In this document: one piece after another, positions 33,100 through 46,830 of the stretch
Position numbering within the stretch: the first letter of the stretch is position 1
Layout of the letters: each line of letters starts with the position of its first letter
From: Tamarix chinensis
Taxonomy: Eukaryota; Streptophyta; Magnoliopsida; Caryophyllales; Tamaricaceae
Length of the DNA stretch: 64,000 bases
NCBI GenBank assembly: GCA_030549775.1
Contig: CM060180.1
Location: forward strand, 81,375,672 to 81,439,671
Direction: 5' to 3'
Position numbers and translations under genes: made by a program
The notes under the pieces: generated by a model
The model's database searches: none
Seen by the model: the letters and a program-made list of their open reading frames with translations, nothing else
What the model was told of the DNA's origin: nothing

Positions 33100-34620
33100 A
33101 TGGGGTCTTTTAGTCATTCCGAGAACATGATACCTCATAATATCAAATTCCTATTTATGTTAATTCCTTTCTCCTCCTTGTTTTCCTGTCGACATCTTAC
33201 TAGTATTCACATCTATCTTAGTCCTTAAGAACCTTTAGGTGCCCCAAACTCATAAAACAATACCTAATTGGAATCTTTTCAATCTTCCATAATCATAAAT
33301 TTGTCATTTCATTCACATTAATTAAGCATAACAACATTGATTTAATATATATCTGGCCTCAACCCATAGAAATTTTATTGCTAGATTGTCTCTTGCTATG
33401 ATAATTAACTAAGCCTTATTTTAGAAACTAACTAGTACTAGAAGTATTCTTCCTATCAATCTTGTATTTTGTGAAATAACCATTGGAATACCCACAACAG
33501 TATAAGAGGGAGTGTATAAGGTAAAAAAGTAAAAAATCCTAGGTTAGGTGTTCTAATTAAATACCTATGAATTCTCTTAAGATAAATTAAATGAGATTTA
33601 TTAGGATTACAGTAAAAATGTTCACATAAATATAAACCAAACATTATATTAGGTCTAGAAGCAATGAGATAAATAAGTGATCCAATCATATCTTAATAAA
33701 ATTTTGATAAACTCATTTACCTCCTTCATTAATGTTTATATTTATTGTTGTAGCCATGGGGTACTACAAGATTTTATCTCATTCATTCCTAACTTTTTGA
33801 ACAATTATTTTACATACTTCTCTTGGTTTACAAACATTCTTTCCTTAATTATTTGATATTAAGAAAAAAGGGAAATAGGTTAACTTTCCCCTCATGTTTA
33901 TTTTTAACTCACTACATATTAACTTAAAAATGTCCTCATACATTGACTCATTAATAGCACCAATAATAATATTATCGAACTCATAAATTTTTGAAAAATT
34001 TATGTTCGTTTAGGTTATTTTTTAACATTTTTTTTAGATTTTACTTATTTCAAAACCTTTTTCCTCAAAAAAATTACTGGATATTTCATACCAAGCCTTA
34101 GAGTCTTATTTTAAACAATAAAGAGCCTTGTTGAGTTTTAAACATTAATAGATTTTGAAACCTAAAAAAGATGGTTTCTTAACATAAACATCTTCTTTAA
34201 TAACATCTTTAAAAGGAACTTTTAACACCAATTTAATATAAAGTGAAACACATGGAATCTGGAAATTTAATTAACATGTATATAACCTAGAGTCTAGCTA
34301 TTGGGATAAAGGTTTCATCAAAATCAATGCTTTCATCTTTGTTTTACCCTTTTTTAGCTAATTAAGATTTGTTACTAACCACAATACCCACTTCATAGGT
34401 CTTGTTTTCAAAGATCCACTTTGTCCTGGTAATAGGTCATTTTTTAGGCATAGGGAATCCCAAACATGATATCTCTAAAATTCGTTAAGCTCTTTTTACA
34501 TGTCATAACCCAATTTTCATTATTTATAGCTTATAAGTGAAATTGAGGTTCCATTTATAGTAACAATACAAAATTTCCACACATGTTACCTATAAAGATC
34601 TTGTATTAACTCTTCCTAAT
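33100..34620 (-). pseudogene. pol: Ty1/copia pol remnant: RT and RNase H
   Basis: Minus-strand translation shows copia RT (VPFKDVIKEDVYVKKPS, NKALYCLK, AWYE), then the connection to RNase H: QIIKERMFVNQEKYVK, KLGMNEIKSCSTP, and the open stretch 33456-33689 with MIGSLIYLIASRPNIMF, NPNKSHLIYLKRIHRYL and RTPNLGF. RNase H continues to about 33230 (DRKNTSSTS, NYHSKRQSSNKIS). Stops and frameshifts are frequent. The 3' end meets the LTR of element C near 33020 without a visible copia LTR. Confidence 0.82.
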
Positions 34621-35060
34621 AGATTTACAATGATGAGCACTTAAGGATGTCCATACATGAATATTCAAATTCTGGGAATATCACTTTGTTGACCATCCTC
34701 TTATTAAATAAATAAATACCCATATTCTTCTCCCTCTTAAAATTCCTTTGAGTTTGATTATTTTCTTCCATAAAGATATCTATTTGTATGAATGAGCTTA
34801 CATCATCATCATGTGGCACTATATAGGAATACTCATCAAAAGTCAAATAAGGAAACACTTCCGCTAACATTGTTTACCTTTTGAAAATCCTATAATATTT
34901 AATATGTAATAAAAAGCCAATGAATATACCTTCATCAAATTTAGTGTTAAAAAAACCTAAATTATTTTTTCCTAATGTTTAGGACAAACCATTTGTAACG
35001 AAAATTGTAGAAGTTTTTGAAATTTTGTTTCTTACCATTATAGGAGGTATTACTGAGTAT
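34621..35060 (-). pseudogene. Copia linker region with an 81-codon open frame
   Basis: Between the copia gag and RT remnants, including the open minus frame 34625-34870. The position suits the variable stretch between integrase and RT. The protease and integrase that should fill about 2 kb here are missing, so the element has an internal deletion. Confidence 0.45.
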
Positions 35061-35770
35061 AGTATTTACATGTATATGATCTCCACTTGAACATAATAAC
35101 CACTTTAATATGATGGTGATAAGCACCACTTCTTCACTTCCCTCTTCACCATCTTCAAAGATTTTTTTTCTTTCATGATGTGGAAGATTTCAATGTAAGT
35201 GGCATCTTTTTCTTTTCTTGCACTACCTTATCTATCTTAGATGTGTGGAATAAGAAGCTCCCCAATAGCTCATTCATTGTCAATGAAGTGAGATTCTTAT
35301 CCTCTTGATTGTGGTCAACTTCAGTCTCTAATTCCTAGAAGGAGCTTGTGAGAGTTTTCTTTCTAAATCCTCCTCACTAATAGATATTCCCAATGCCTAC
35401 AAATTATTAACAATGGTGGTGAAGAAGTTGGTAAGGGAATTAATGGAGGCTCCTTACTTCATTGAGAAAATTCATACTATCTAATATAAAGAGAGATTTG
35501 CTATAGTAGAATTTTACTTGTTCCTTCAGATGTTGTCACCAAATTGTCTAGCACTTCTTTAGTTATTTTTTATGATTAGATTCGGTGGTATTCTTTTTCT
35601 CCAATGCCACATTAGAGAGTCATGATGGCCTTATCATCGATGGAGAGTCTTCTCTTTACATCATCTATGAGTTTGTTAAGGCTTTGATCCATGAACTCTC
35701 CCATCTATGATCTTTATCACTTGGATTTTCCCTTTATTAATTATACAACATCATCCAGATCTTCTAATAT
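35061..35770 (-). pseudogene. gag: Ty1/copia gag remnant
   Basis: Minus-strand frames give pieces of the plant copia UBN2-type Gag: SKITKEVLDNLVTTSEGTSK, ISLYIR, SLTSLTMNE-like and EELLIPH segments, and an E/K-rich tail. Order and orientation agree with the RT remnant to the left. Heavily broken; family assignment rests on layout plus short motifs. Confidence 0.6.
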
Positions 35771-38700
35771 GTGAACATCTCACCATTGAAAATGTGATTT
35801 TGTTGTGGAGATTCTTTCACCCAATATAACTTCACAAAATCTATTATTTGATTGTTGTGCCTTCAATTGGTAGATCCTTTGAGAGATGACCTTATCTAAA
35901 ACCAATAGAAAAGAACCGTAGAGGGAATGAATATGTATTTTAGAAAAATGAAATTTATACACATAATTTATAGTGATTCAAGCTAACCCAAGACATGTTA
36001 CTTTATATCAACTACTAAGAAGGTCGTCCCTATTTAGATTTTGAATCTCATGTGTAATTGTATTAGCGATATCACGTTATGTTTATGAATCCACAAGCTC
36101 AATCACCACACTAGAAAATATTTACAACATTTACCTAGTTATCTTCTTTATATTCTTATCATAAGAATGTTAGACAATATACAACCTCAAATTGACTTTA
36201 AATGATTATTGTGGTCAATTGCAAGAATTTCACAAATAACACATATTTGAATAGTTTGTGGTTGTAATTACTAAAAGAAAGTGATATTATGGAGGAATAA
36301 CTATTTTGGGCTAATATGAGTGAGAAAGAGAAATTACAAGAAAATCATAATAAAATAACACATTTAAATTGTGCAGTTGAAAATTAGATTCAAGAGCATG
36401 CAAGGAAATAAAACTGTAATTAATATCATTTCAAATATATATATATATATATCATGAGCCAATAACATGAATGTTAGTGTAAAAAGCAAATAGGTGTTGT
36501 GCATGCAATGGGTAGTAATTTTAAAATTTAATCCTAATGGGTATATCTGTTTAATGAATCTATCGACTAAATACCTCAACTAGTCTTTTGATTGGCATAA
36601 CGAGTTAAAGAAATATACTCAAACATGATGGAAAATTGTTCCCATTGCACACACAAGTCAATTGCTTGCATAACTAGTTGATAATTTTAATGCTTTGCAT
36701 TTTTGGTCCTTTGAATATAGAAGAATAGTTAACCGGTTCAACAAATAAGTCAATGTAAAATAAATAGAACTCATAGCTTGATCATCTTATACTGAGGAAC
36801 TTTTTTTTTGCATTTAATTAAAATTATAGCCTGGTAAGTGAAACCTATGGATTAACTTAAATTAGTTAATTTGCTTAATTCAAGGCTAAAAAAGAAAAAA
36901 TTATGAGAATTTAACTCATAGTCAGGTTGGTAATCAAGTCGGTTGTTGTTGTAAACTAGTCAATTACCATATTGAAGCAAGTTAACATGTTCTAGTTTAA
37001 CCTAAACAAATTTTCTAGGAAAAATTTCATAGGAAATAGTCGAGTAGTTTTCAAATTTGTTGATTTCTATGTAGGTATTTAAAAGGTTATAGTCATAGTT
37101 TAGAAAAAAACAACCAAATAATTCATTATAAAACCAATCAACTAGTTATAGCTAAAACCAAACACTTATACAACACTTTGAAAAAGGTTTGAAATTCAAA
37201 TCTAATAAAGAATTTAGATCAAATAAATTATAAGGAATTTTTTAAAAACATTTAAAGAGATAAAATCAAAAGTGTAAATGCTCAAACAACCTTACAAGAA
37301 AAATGAAGTCACGAATGATGAACCTTCAGATTATGAGTCTTGATGCATCTTGATATAATCTCTTATGCTTTAAAACTTGATTAATATTTTAAATATTTCA
37401 CTAAAGATAAGGATTTATTTTAGTGCACTTTGAAGGTTGATTTCCATTAGGAACATAAAACTTGAAGGATGGTTTAAATAAGTGTTTTTTTTATCTATAT
37501 GATCATCGTATATGGAAAATTATGAAGATAAGTAAAACCATTGAAACAGGTATTTTATCATAAGAAAATTGACCCAAATATTAAATGACCAAGGAGGTAA
37601 TCATTTATAATAAATGAATGTTGTGAAAATCATAAACAAGATACAAAACCAAGTCTACTCCATATTTATAAGTCCTCTCCAAATCCTCTTAAAAATGCAT
37701 ATTTAATACACATCTGACCACAATTAAACACACTAAAATTATAATCAAACACATGAAAAAATACTCATCAAAAAGGGGTTTAAAATTTTTGTCATTATAG
37801 GTGTTTTTGATATGGTTAGATGATCATGTATGGTGGGTGTGTGTAACTCAATATGTTATGTCATTATTTGACACAATGAATCCATGAAATCCTTTACTTA
37901 TCCATAGTGATCATTAGTTACTACTCATTATTGTTATTATTATTACATCGTTTGGCAATCATGGTAATTAAACATGAGTAGTGTGTGTGTGTGTGTGTAT
38001 AACCTACTATCAATTAATTTTTAAATAACCTACGCTATCAATCACATGTGGTAGTTGTGTATAACCTAATTACATGGCTTTTCTTCACTACCATGGATAG
38101 TGAACATGAAAGGTAGGTGTGTATAACATAATCATAATGCAATATATTGAGATAACATGAATTTTAACCATGAGAAGTGTAATGTTTAATGTGGATCCCC
38201 TACTCCAATTCCCACAATCATAAAAATCATAAGCCATTATAATATGTCCATTCAAATAATTGACTGAAGATGAAATTAATGAGGAAGTTATTGAGTGAAA
38301 TGGAGGAAAATAGATGTGAATATGATGAATTATAACAAAAATTAACCTTAAAAACTATCCCCTACAAGGATATTCAAAGAAAACTCACATAAAAACCCTT
38401 TGAATAAAATAAATAGAGGAACACACTAAGTACCCACTCACTATCATCTTGAACATCATAAAGTAATTGAAATATTTTGATGCTTAATAAGAGGCTTAAA
38501 TTTTACTTCATAACTCAATTTAAATTCTATGGTCTACATCATGCCTTATTTATATGCATAGATCCACAAAAATTCAACCCAAAAATTATTCAGAAGAGAC
38601 GTAGGGGTAGGATAGTTAGTTAATACTTAATATTAACTATATATATTTCAAGGAAACAACCCCCAAACTAGCCATTAGTAACAACTTAGATACATGCACA

Positions 38701-39208
38701 TATCAAACTATCTTTCCATATTTTTCCAACCTTATCCAATTCAAAATACATGTCATAAATCCATATAAACATCCTTAACTGAATTAGGTAAATTTTTATA
38801 TATGTTTGTCACATAAAATATTAACGAATAAAGAAAACCCCAAACATGTAACTTAAACCCAGCAAGTCATTGACCTCGTGTTGCATATTCCTCATCCAAA
38901 ATTCTATATTTTTCCATCTTAACATGGCTTAAATCATTACTTGGAACTTAAGGTTGTGTTTGAAAAATCATATTTCAAAAACTCTTAATTTATGGCTCAT
39001 TATTAAAGAAAGTGCTATAGGACTAAAAAAAACCACTAAGAATACCAAGAACCATTATGAAAAAACCTAAGAAATATGTTTAGAGGTATAACAAGGATTA
39101 ACCTATATAAATTTATGTTTCTACTTTACAATAATATTATATCAATAAAATACCAATTTTATAGGTGCATCATATTTCATGTTTAGAAATTAACAAATTC
39201 TGCCCATA
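35771..39208. other. Unassigned AT-rich region
   Basis: No coding region longer than 71 codons and none with a recognisable domain. It may hold the copia leader and LTR: repeated AACTAGT/ACTAGTCAATT words at 36570-37150 look LTR-like. A pure (GT)9 run is at 37981-37998. Repeated TGGTGGGTGTGTGTAAC and GTAGGTGTGTATAAC words at 37815-38130 recall the 29375-29525 repeats of LTR Le, so a decayed L LTR may lie here. Confidence 0.4.
37981..37998. repeat. (GT)9 microsatellite
   Basis: Nine uninterrupted GT units. Confidence 0.9.
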
Positions 39209-40070
39209 GACATACTTGTTGTAGCATGTCAAGGTCATATCCTATAGGGATTTCACTGTTGAGTCCTAACCTTCATTATTTTAGATATTTATAATATTAA
39301 TTATCAAATATATTTTTATAAAAAATGGAAAATATAGGAAAATATTAAATAAATACAATTTCTTTATCAATGGTAATAAATTCCAGGCTTAGATTATCAT
39401 CATAAGCTTGTAAGTAATAGAAAATCAATTTAATTGCCAAAAAACTTCTTAAATCTAATAGAGTGAACTAACCTAAAACAAATTCTAGCTTATTTCAAGG
39501 TCTAATAGTCATATCTAATCTAATTTAATAATTTATTTTCATGGTTTTAAATCTAATTAAATACATTATGTTATATGCTAAATAATTAAAATCCCCACAA
39601 GACTCTAGCCTAATTTCATGGTTCGATTCTTCTATTTAATTATAAAGTGTTTGGTTTTTGATTTTTAGTTTTCAGTTCTTTTATTAGATACCTATGTTTG
39701 TTCAAATATAAGATCAATCAACTCAACCATAAATGAAGAACTAAAAATTAAATTTAATGACTCATGCAATTGAAAAGAAAATTAAACTAATTTATCATTA
39801 ATTAGCACTTGAGACTATATCCAATCCTATGAAAATATATATATAATAATTGTATTAAATGTATGAAATATAATACATGAACATAAGTAATGTTAGAATA
39901 ATAAATAAAAAGAGAGAGATAGAAAGATGGAACCATAAATAAATGCTAGAATTATATGTCAAAATTTCATACAAGGTTTAATACTAGCACTAAATCTAAT
40001 AATTAATGAAGAAATTTAGAGTGACATAAATGAATTTTCATTATGAAAATAAAAGAAGAAAGCCTATGAG
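39209..40070. repeat. Dispersed repeat, copy 1
   Basis: About 860 bases collinear with 53759-54600, starting with TTGTAGCATGTCAAGGTCAT. Shared blocks include TCTAATCTAATTT, CAACTCAACCATAAATGAA and AATTAAACTAATTTA. Non-coding. Similar start sequences lie in untranslated regions of Athila-type elements, and an Athila gag is present at 43.6-46 kb, so an Athila-type leader or LTR is the likeliest source; this is inference. Confidence 0.65.
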
Positions 40071-41879
40071 ATGTTTCAATTTCGAACAAAAAACCTTCCC
40101 TTAAAAGTGAGTTTCACTCATGGTTTTTAAAAGGATAACAACTTGTTGTTTATCCATGTTAGTCTTGCATGGTGAGGTTGTGCAAAAGTGCTACTCTCCC
40201 TTGATGAATAATACTTTCTATAAAATCAAGTCAAACTTGAAAAAACACATCATGCAACTCTTCCCTTATTGGTGTTCTTAACAAAATGTGGTATAATGCT
40301 AATAAATTCTTCATTTATAATTTAAATGAGGTGATCTCAAATTTTTAAGAAATCTTGGAAGATCTATAACTTGTGTTTTCCAGATTTGTACAAAATTCAT
40401 ATCGAAGAAAATGAAAAAATAATCAATTTTTAAATGAAATGCAATTATCTTTGAACTTAATAAGATCATATCCATGCTAGGCTATTTACAGTACCTACTC
40501 AAAAACCTTTATATTGCATCATATTAGCCTTATTTTTATCCATTGAGTGCACGTAAAATAAAATGCAAAAGGACTCAATATCAAAGACTACAACAAAAAA
40601 TCTAATAATATAAATCAAGAATCCATGGAAAGAGGCATATATTAAGAGAGAAAATCTTCCCAATATTTACCTTTCTACTAATTTATCAACTCTCCCACGT
40701 ATGAAATATTATTTGCACTAAAAAACTCAAAGCATAAAAAGGAGTGATAAGAAAGAAGAAAAGTAAGGATTGGGAATGATAATTAAGGCCTTAGGTGATA
40801 TAAACAAATTACATGAATAAGACATACATTTACAAGACCTACCAAAATCGCAAGAATTAATAATATGAAAAAAAATAAAGTTTTGAACTACCTTTAGTCC
40901 TAACGCTCAAATCTATTTTATTATGGAAATCTAATGTGGCCTATAATTATGTGGAAAAACATCTTTATGATGCAAATATTAAATAAAGAAGTAAACTTCC
41001 TCTCTATAAATAAACATAGATTCTATGTGCTTATGTTTTTTTAAGGATGTAATCATTTTTCTAAAAATTATCCTTGTTAATAATGATCGACCATATGCAA
41101 GAATGTATTCTTATTCACTACCTCTTAATTGATATTATGTAAATAAAAACATAAGGCCTTATTAAGTTTGTAATGGGCTAGGTTAAAGGGTAGGGTAAGT
41201 CTAGGATTAAAGCTAACAAATGGAGCAAAAGTACAAGAATATACCTCAAAAATTGCAATAAATAATGCACTAACATACTCTAAAAATTGTTAATCAAGGC
41301 TTTTTGCCAACTATCCCTCCTTACCAATCAAAACTCATTTGCTTAATCACTTACATCACAACTCCACAATTTTCTTCCTCTTTTATCTTTTATGAAAGCA
41401 AAGTAAATCATTTGAATAATACAATCTCTACTAAACACTTCCTTATTACACCCCATGCCTTTTCTTATTATACCTACACCAAATACTTTTAAGAGTTATT
41501 GCTCACTAGTTTTGGACAAGGGTAAGGAAATACCTTGGTATTATTTGGTATAAATGTAGTTTTTTAATAAAAAAAATCTAAAGATGCAAGTGGTTAAGAA
41601 AAAGGAATTAAATTTTATTTTGTAGGTAATTTTTCTAATTTAGCTATGAAAAAAAAACGCTATGCCTCAATCATGTGAATCCATGAATAAGTCATACAAG
41701 GCCTTGAAGAGAAATGTTATAAATTATAGTTTCACACATTGGACTAGAATACACACAGTTAGGAAGCAATGGGATTATGTAAAAGGTGAACAATCTATAA
41801 GGCTTAAGATCTCATATTTAGGAAGCAAAGCTATACTATTTAAACTAGTGACTAACACTTCACCGTTTCTATTATCCTT
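40071..41879. other. Unassigned AT-rich region
   Basis: No coding region with a recognisable domain. The left 500 bases may continue the dispersed repeat. The right part may hold the unrecognised start of LTR Lf. Confidence 0.4.
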
Positions 41880-43109
41880 ATATCATTGTCCGACACCACC
41901 TAGCCAACCACAAGCCTTCTAATCCCTTATCACACCACCCTTGATAACCCTCCTTATACCAGTTATGCTCCCTCTTAGTAGTGTCACACTCCATCTCTAC
42001 CCTTTCTTAGTTGTGCATCACCTATGCCCAAGTAGTTCCCCCTCTTCTCTACATCATAACCTTGAGCCAACAACACCATATTCTCTAGAAACGAACAAGC
42101 ACCATCCCTATTCTCCTCCACTAGCCTTTTCCAACCTTGTCCTAGCCCAATGCCATCCAAGGTTATTGCTATACCCATATAGTGTGAGCTTCACTAGCAT
42201 CACCTACCTTCCCTAGCCATACCTCACACCACCAATATACTACCACCTCATCCTTATCTCATCCACTACCTACAACCTTTCCCTTGTATATGGGCTCACA
42301 CTGCCCATGTAACATAAGTTTGATTTTTTTTACTTCATTTTACAATATAAGGATATTTTGATAATTTTACTTGATTAATATTTTAATATGATTAAATATT
42401 TATATAATGAATATGGTATTATTTTTAGGTACACAGAATTGATTATTGATGCCTATTAATTTTATTCGAGTGTCTATAATATATGCTTTTCCTTGAAGTT
42501 ATGTAACTCTTGTACCTTACTAAAATATCATACATTGTAGGATACCACATTAGGATTTTTGTGTATGAACCATGCTAATTATGTTGTCTAGATTATAATC
42601 CATATAATGTACTAAAATGTTAGACATCACATGATCACATATTAGGGTTTGATGTATAGTTCATGTAAATCATATTAAAAAGGTTTTAATGTCGATAATA
42701 AGTTATGAACAATATGTACATGTAATATGATATCTTGATCATACTTAGGCATATTTTGGTATGATTCTTTTTGGTACATGCCCTAAGGAAAATTTGGTAT
42801 CTTTGATCGAGCTGTTCCTTGAATCTTATTTCCTTATTTATTTTCTCTTGTTGAGTTTTGGAAACTTGGATGCTTATTTTGTATTTAGAATGATTATCAT
42901 CTACTTTGTTCTCTCTACTCTAATTATTACAATTGTGTTATTAATTTAAGCACATTAATGAATTTAGCCTTAGTACTTGGTATGAGAATGGTTGAGGACA
43001 CCAAACTTATACCAATTGTGGTAGTAAAACCCTATATTTTTATTGTTTTATCATCCATAATAAATTCTATAAACTCAATTTTTTAGTACTAAAAATAGGG
43101 GGTATTATA
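41880..43109 (+). mobile_element. Diverged long LTR of family L, 3' part (copy Lf)
   Basis: The end reads GGGGGTATTATA (43098-43109) after the family pattern TTAGTACTTGG, stem-loop, TTGTGGTAGTAA and a T-rich stretch. The pyrimidine-rich zone at 41880-42300 matches the layout of the other copies. The start was not found; the LTR probably begins somewhere in 41000-41850. The ORF 41941-42216 lies in the pyrimidine-rich zone. Confidence 0.6.
42977..43015 (+). other. 3'-terminal stem-loop of LTR Lf
   Basis: TTGGTATGAG (42977-42986) pairs with CTTATACCAA (43006-43015), nine Watson-Crick pairs and one G-U pair. Arms differ from those of La, Lc, Ld, Lg and Lh. Confidence 0.7.
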
Positions 43110-43619
43110 CCTTTTTAATCATACTCACTCACAATCTATAAGTCTTACTATTGTTTAATCAAGCCTTGTAGAGAATTAAATCATATACTTTATGATCCCA
43201 ATTTTTTTTAAATCAAAAAACAAAGGAGAAAATAAAGAAAATGCACCAAATAAATGAAAACAAAGAAGGAGAAAAAAAAATGAAAAGAAAGAAATGCACA
43301 CAAAAGTAACAAAAAATACACACAAGATTATCAAACACATAATCCCTAATGTGTTACACAAAGTGGTAGGATAAGAGGGTTCCTATTGTGGTGCACAATG
43401 GTTGGGGGAGAGCTACTTTTTCAGTAAGAGTAGATGTGTGCCGGGGTAGACTAAAGTTGTGGTTATGGTTATTTTATATCTAAAAACAACACATATATAG
43501 CACCGTCAAAACATTACTCATTGCAATTTGTCAATACAATAAATACATTTTTTTCCACACACTAAACAATAAATTAAAAAATTAACATAAAAAGAATATA
43601 GGTTGCCTCCTAAGTAGCA
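43110..43619. other. Unassigned segment before the Athila-type remnant
   Basis: AT-rich, with a poly-A/G stretch at 43200-43290. The last bases run into TTGCCTCCTAAGTAGC, a sequence typical of non-coding parts of Athila-type elements. Confidence 0.45.
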
Positions 43620-45996
43620 CTCATTTTTTTTTCATTAGCTCGACCCTTTAAGATCAACGAGTTATAGTTTAGGAATAATTGTTTGTTCTCTGAAGTATAC
43701 GCTTACAATTCCTTCACCACTTTTTTTTTCATAACACATATCTTTGACATATGCTTCTCCTTTACTATTAGATGGATTTTCCTTCACATAAATTCCCCAC
43801 ATGATCCTTCCAAGTTGTTTTTCATTTAATTGCTTGAGGCAACCCTACTACAAGTAGTGCTTAAAAAAGGAAAATTGTTAGCATTAGACATATTGAACTC
43901 AAATATCTCATCTTGCATGTTATAAAATAAACTTTCCTTTTTAACATCAATTACCACACTAGCAGTAGCTACGAAATTTCTCCCAAGAATAATTGGGATT
44001 TAAACATTTTCATTAATCTCTAAAATGACAAAGCTAATTGATATATAAATCTTACCACCTTAATAGGTACATCCTTAATTATACCTATTAGATGTTTCAT
44101 AGATTGATCAATGAATTAAAGGGAGATAGTAGTGGGATTCAAATTACCTATCTACAAATTCTTACACATATTTAAAGTCATAAAACATACATTGACACCA
44201 ATATCACAAATAGCATGACTAATTAAAGAATAACCTCTTATTCAATGGATAGAGAAAAATCAATGGTCCTTATGCTTAAGAATTTTTTTTAAAATGATGT
44301 CATTACAATCCTAAGTTAGGGATATGGTTTCATAGTCCTCCAATTTTCTCTTGTTTGATAGGATCTTCTTTTATGAACATAGCGTATGAGGGTATTTAAG
44401 AGATGACTTCTACAAATTTCTAAATCTTTTTTTTTTCAATCTTGCATTTACTAACCTTTGAGGATAAAGGTGGAGGAACATATTTCTCAACTTCAATCTA
44501 TTTCTCATCAACATGTTATCTCTCATTTTTCACAAACTTCTTACTATCATCTCTAACATCCTCATGATTACTTCTTATCATTGGTTCCTCAAACTCTTGT
44601 CCACTTTTAAGTTCTATAACATTGATAGATTCCTTTAGGTGGTCTCTAGCTGTTAAGGATAATCCAAAAAGGTTTAGAAGGAGAGTTAAATTATTTGGCC
44701 ACCTAAGTGATTTGATGCCTTAAAATATTATCATGGGTAGCTAAGGAGTCAAGCATAGAAGCTATATTTTTGATAGCACCACTCTTGATTTTATTATGAT
44801 TTTTGAACTCTTTAATCTACTTACATTGTAAGGTCACAAAGTTTTCCATCATGATATCCAAATTACACTTTTGGGGAGTGGAGTGAGGGAGGCTAAGAGC
44901 TTGAAAATTAGGAGGTCTAAAATCGGATAGATGTGTAAGATTCTTGGGCAAATTTTTTTTGTAAGAGAAAGTAGGATGGTTTATCCACCCAGGTTGTATG
45001 TAGCAGCAAATAGGTCTCCATTTTAGTTGAAGTTGGTCACATAATTTAAATGATCTTCTATTGTTGCATCATGTAATAGGGAAGTAAAAAATTGAAAAGT
45101 AAATGGATGAGTGGCCTATAACTCTACAGTTTTCACAAATAGTAGAAGTAGATGTTAATACATTCACACTTAACAAAATTTTAAAATAATGGATCAAATT
45201 TAAAAGAGATGTGATCAAGAACATCAATGTCATACCTTTCTCTCTTCTTGGTAGAAGAGTGATCACCTAACCACTAGTACTAGTTTTAAGCCATGTCCTC
45301 AATTAATTGGTTTGCCTCTAGTATGCACTTAAATAAGAGGATGCCTCCCACTATTACATCTATGGTCATCATTGTATTAAAAAAGAGATCATTTTAAAAT
45401 ATTTGAACCATAATGTAGGCACATCCTCAATATGTCATTGTAGCTTTCTCATGCTTTGTATAAAGACTCATCATCATTCTTACTAAACTTATAATGAGGT
45501 TCCTTAATTGAACTTTTTTGAATTGAGGAAAAAATTTGGATAGAAAGGAACGTGAATGTTGATCCTAATTTGTGATCAATCTTAGAGTAAGTGATTATAT
45601 CTAAACCCTCACTTTGTCCCTTAATGAAATTACATATAATCTCATCCAAATTACATCATCTAACACCCCATTCATATTTAGTGTATCACAATACTCTAAG
45701 AATATTGATATGTGTAGCTATGGGTCCTCCATTTCACTGTATTTAGAAGTACAAGCTTTAGTTCAGAATTGATGACCACCATATTAGGCTTCCTTATACT
45801 TATTTACATTCCATATACACTCGGAGATGTAAACTCCTTGCGAGAGCAATTTAGTTCCTTGACTCCTTCTTTATTAGCCATGATTTGTACACTTATTCTT
45901 TGGTTTGTCTCACATGCCCATTACCTTAATTCATTTAACATCCTCTCAATCTACAGATCAAACTCAACTGGAGGTCTAATTTGAAGTGACCATTTC
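43620..45996 (-). pseudogene. gag: Athila-type Ty3/gypsy gag-protease remnant
   Basis: Minus-strand reading from 45996: ELKLVLLNTVKW, EDPHSHISIFLEYCDTLNMN, LSLRDKVRV, FLSKFFPQFKKVQLRN, VGGILLFKCILEANQLIEDMA, a zinc-knuckle trace CENCRVIGHSS, the Athila signature YIQPGWINHPTFSY, a long variable linker, and the protease ISHAICDIGVNV, NPTTISL, VPIILGRNFVATASVVIDVKK. Order and motifs are those of Athila elements. Stops and frameshifts throughout. RT and later domains are not seen to the left. The N-terminus is cut by LTR Lg at 45997. Confidence 0.83.
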
Positions 45997-46075
45997 TGTA
46001 ACAACCCAAAATTTACTACTAATTTTTTTATTTATTTTAAGCAAAAGTGTATAATCAAATATTTCGGTGTTACTG

Positions 46076-46126
46076 TTGTAATTGACATAAGTCTGGCTTA
46101 CCCCACCATTCTTACGTCAATCACAA
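46076..46126 (-). other. 3'-terminal stem-loop of LTR Lg
   Basis: TTGTAATTGACATAAG (46076-46091) pairs with CTTACGTCAATCACAA (46111-46126) at 14 of 16 positions; both exceptions are A/G changes. The sequence is unrelated to the arms in the other copies but the position is the same. Confidence 0.75.
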
Positions 46127-46625
46127 GGCAAAACAATTAGGAAATTTAAAATATGATAATAAGAAACAATACAACTTCTAATAACATCAAATAAGTATTT
46201 GGAGATCAACTCCGATTAAAACTTCAAAATATAACAAAAGGGATCCCATAGAACTAAGAGTCTAAAAAGGTATCCGGATAAAACTGTCATTCAGATAACA
46301 TGACTCTACACCCAAATCCTAATATGAATAAATCACTCTTCCACATATATAACATCAAAGGCTGTGAATTCATCCACCTGGTCCTCATCAATCTACACAT
46401 AAACATCTAGGTCATCGACTCGTTGGATTGAGTAGCACCCATGAAATGGATGATTGGTACGCTACATACTGAATAAGGTAACGGTATAGTCAAGCAACGT
46501 TATAAGAATTCTCATAAGAAAATCATACATGCGTAAATCAAAGAATGCTAGATAATCACATATTTTAGGTCTTTCATTAGATATATCATATTTTAATATT
46601 TTATTTATGTTAATTTCAGGGAACC

Positions 46626-46830
46626 CACTATTCTTAAATCGGTGGAACCGTCTAAAACACCTCTCAGGGACAACACATCCGAGGCACTATTATTATCAGG
46701 TGGATCGAAACTAACACCTCTTAGAGTAAAATACTCCTGAGCCACTATTATTAAACCAATGGAATGGTCTGAAGCACCTCTCGGGGGATAACACACCTGA
46801 GCCACTATTATTATCTACTGGAACAGACTC
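46626..46830 (-). repeat. Hairpin array of LTR Lg (four units)
   Basis: Four units, each CCACTATT...GGTGGA-like on the plus strand, separated by ACCTCTC...GAG linkers. It is the reverse of the array in Lh. Confidence 0.75.

Noticed and set aside
37981..37998. (GT)9 run as a regulatory Z-DNA element
   Set aside because: An isolated microsatellite in unassigned AT-rich DNA; nothing nearby to regulate.
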